Positions 62,408-64,000 of a stretch of 64,000 nucleotides of DNA are shown one piece after another. Both the position numbers and the translations under genes were made by a program. The notes beneath the pieces were generated by a model. It ran no database searches. It was not told the DNA's origin and saw nothing but the letters and a program-made list of their open reading frames with translations. Each line of letters starts with the position of its first letter. The first letter of the stretch is position 1. The DNA comes from Clostridiales bacterium. Its GTDB lineage: Bacteria; Bacillota; Clostridia; Christensenellales; Borkfalkiaceae. The DNA is taken from the NCBI GenBank assembly GCA_003523255.1, contig DPGH01000002.1, positions 56,348 through 120,347 on the forward strand. The letters run 5' to 3'.

Positions 62408-64000
62408 CTATACGTCCAAATCTTTTACGAGTTTGGCGTTCTCTTCGATGAACTGTCTGCGAAGTTCGGGATCGCCGCCCATTAAGCGGGTAAACGTTTC
62501 GTTTGCTTCGACGGCGTCTTCCATGGTAACTTTAAGCATGGTTCTTGTTTCCGGATTCATTGTCGTATCCCACAACTGTTCGGGGTCCATTTCGCCGAGA
62601 CCTTTATAACGCTGAATGTCGCATTTGCCGACTTCGGCAAGGTAATCGCTTAACTCCTGATCGGAATACAGATACTTTTCGGTTTTACCTTTCGTCGCCT
62701 TATAAAGCGGGGGTTGCGCAATATACACGTGCCCTTGCTCTACGAGCGGCTTCATAAAACGGAAAAAGAAGGTCAGCAAAAGTATTCTTATATGACTGCC
62801 GTCTACGTCCGCATCGGTCATGCATATTATTCTGTCGTAACGGAGTTTAGTTATGTCGAAATCGTCTTGCATGCCGCCGCCGAAAGCGGTTATCATCGCT
62901 TTTATTTCTTCGTTTTCGAGTATTCTGTTGATACGTGCTTTTTCTACGTTGAGAATTTTACCGCGAAGGGGCAAAATAGCCTGAAAACGCCTGTCTCTAC
63001 CCTGTTTGGCGCTGCCGCCTGCGGAATCGCCCTCAACCAAAAATATTTCGCAAAATTCGGGGTTTTTATCCGAACAGTCGGCAAGTTTGCCGGGGAGGGT
63101 CGTCGATTCGAGCGCGCCTTTTCTCCTCGTGTTTTCTCTCGCGAGGCGCGCCGCTTCTCTCGCGCGCTGGGCGGTAAGGCATTTAACGAGAATTTCTTTC
63201 GCTTTATCGGGATGCTCCTCGAAGAAACTCCCGAGATATTCGTTCATCGCTTTCGTTACGTAGTTACGCATTTCGGAGTTGCCGAGTTTGGTTTTCGTCT
63301 GCCCCTCGAACTGCGGTTCGGTAAGTTTAACAGAAACGACTGCAACAAGTCCTTCTCTCACGTCCTCGGGAGAAACTTTTTCATCCCCCTTAAACACGTT
63401 GAGTTTTTTGCCGAAATCGTTTACTATGCGGGTAAGCGAACTTTTAAACCCCTCTAAATGGGTGCCGCCCTCTTCCGTATTGATATTGTTTGCAAAAGCG
63501 TAAATCGTTTCGTTATAAGTGTCGGTGTATTCAAGCGCGACTTCTACCTCGGTATCGCCGTAAAACACGTCGAAATACACGGGCTTATCGAAAAGCGGAC
63601 CTTTGTTTTTGCTCAAATCTTCGACGAAGTGCGCTATGCCGCCTTCATACAAAAATTCGTCGCGCTGTTCTCTGCCCGCGCGCTTGTCCTCTAAAATAAT
63701 TGTAAGTCCTTTGTTGAGATACGCAAGTTCGCGAAGGCGCGTTTTAATGGTGTCGTAATTGAATTCCACCGTTTCGAAAATTTCGTCGTCGGGCATGAAA
63801 GTAACCCACGTGCCCGTAAAGTCCGCGTCGCCCACGACTTTTAACGGCGCCTGCGGAATGCCCCTGTTATACGTTTGTTTGTACTTGTGTCCGTTCTGGT
63901 AAACTTCTACGTCAAGCCATTCGGAAAGCGCGTTTACGACCGAAAGACCCACGCCGTGGAGTCCGCCGGAAATTTTATATCCGCCGCCGCCGAATTTACC
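62408..64000 (-). CDS. gyrB: DNA gyrase subunit B, 3' part
   Basis: About 530 residues are visible and the frame continues past the window edge with GKFGGGGYKISGGLHGVGLS (ATP-lid region of the GHKL domain). The transducer domain, the Toprim signature VEGDSAGGSAKQGRDR, the DADVDGSHIR metal site and the C-terminal RYKGLGEMDPEQLWDTTM are all present. The N-terminal ATPase part lies outside. The gyrB-gyrA pair is often near the replication origin in Firmicutes, though this is not shown here. Confidence 0.96.
   Translation of the reverse strand, partial: GKFGGGGYKISGGLHGVGLSVVNALSEWLDVEVYQNGHKYKQTYNRGIPQAPLKVVGDADFTGTWVTFMPDDEIFETVEFNYDTIKTRLRELAYLNKGLTIILEDKRAGREQRDEFLYEGGIAHFVEDLSKNKGPLFDKPVYFDVFYGDTEVEVALEYTDTYNETIYAFANNINTEEGGTHLEGFKSSLTRIVNDFGKKLNVFKGDEKVSPEDVREGLVAVVSVKLTEPQFEGQTKTKLGNSEMRNYVTKAMNEYLGSFFEEHPDKAKEILVKCLTAQRAREAARLARENTRRKGALESTTLPGKLADCSDKNPEFCEIFLVEGDSAGGSAKQGRDRRFQAILPLRGKILNVEKARINRILENEEIKAMITAFGGGMQDDFDITKLRYDRIICMTDADVDGSHIRILLLTFFFRFMKPLVEQGHVYIAQPPLYKATKGKTEKYLYSDQELSDYLAEVGKCDIQRYKGLGEMDPEQLWDTTMNPETRTMLKVTMEDAVEANETFTRLMGGDPELRRQFIEENAKLVKDLDV

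Overview
The window looks like chromosomal DNA from a low-to-moderate GC Gram-positive anaerobe, probably a gut Clostridia lineage of the Christensenellales type. The signs are lipobox lipoproteins, a VanW protein, a SipW-type signal peptidase, BspA-like leucine-rich repeat surface proteins, a large serine recombinase, strong AGGAGG ribosome binding sites and classical TTGACA/TATAAT promoters. The genus assignment is inference. Only sequence reading was used.

Layout. 1-6780: start of an amino-acid permease, a GH28 pectin hydrolase, tRNA-Val, a VanW lipoprotein, then a three-gene carbohydrate operon (beta-propeller hydrolase-like protein, SGNH/CE6-type esterase, EamA transporter) divergent from an AraC regulator. 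6842-32416: one long minus-strand cluster that reads, in transcription order, BspA-like lipoprotein, giant Ig-like lipoprotein, small membrane protein, InlB-repeat lipoprotein, OppA, OppB, OppC, OppD, OppF and a 2478-residue cell-surface subtilase. It looks like an extracellular protein degradation and peptide-uptake unit. 32850-34217: M18 aminopeptidase, which would fit the last step of peptide use.

34520-48376: a 13.9 kb genomic island next to tRNA-Ser, bounded by 49-bp near-identical direct repeats that contain the tRNA terminator. It carries a small toxin-like peptide gene, a structured RNA-like element, a serine recombinase, a HUH replication protein, very strong hairpins that resemble a replication or transfer origin, an HpaII-type restriction-modification operon (XRE regulator, Vsr, two C5 methyltransferases, R.HpaII-like nuclease), a foreign-looking two-gene cassette followed by a truncated HsdR-like gene, and a set of small accessory genes. 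Beyond the right repeat lie a recombinase scrap and a dead PHP phosphatase.

49475-64000: amidohydrolase, membrane protein, a SipW/TasA-like cluster in which one substrate gene carries an internal stop, then a sulfur block. The sulfur block consists of a Met-rich leader peptide with an attenuator, metN, metI, a circularly permuted metQ, cysK and a chimeric metY/pfkB pseudogene. A broken lipoprotein, tRNA-Thr, gyrA and the 3' part of gyrB end the window.

The most notable observations are the circularly permuted MetQ with a leftover duplicate after its stop codon, the Met/Cys-codon leader peptide in front of metNIQ, the DUF4234-OppF fusion, the toxin-like 19-codon transcript with a self-sequestered ribosome binding site, and the uncharacterised gene pair beside the restriction-modification operon.
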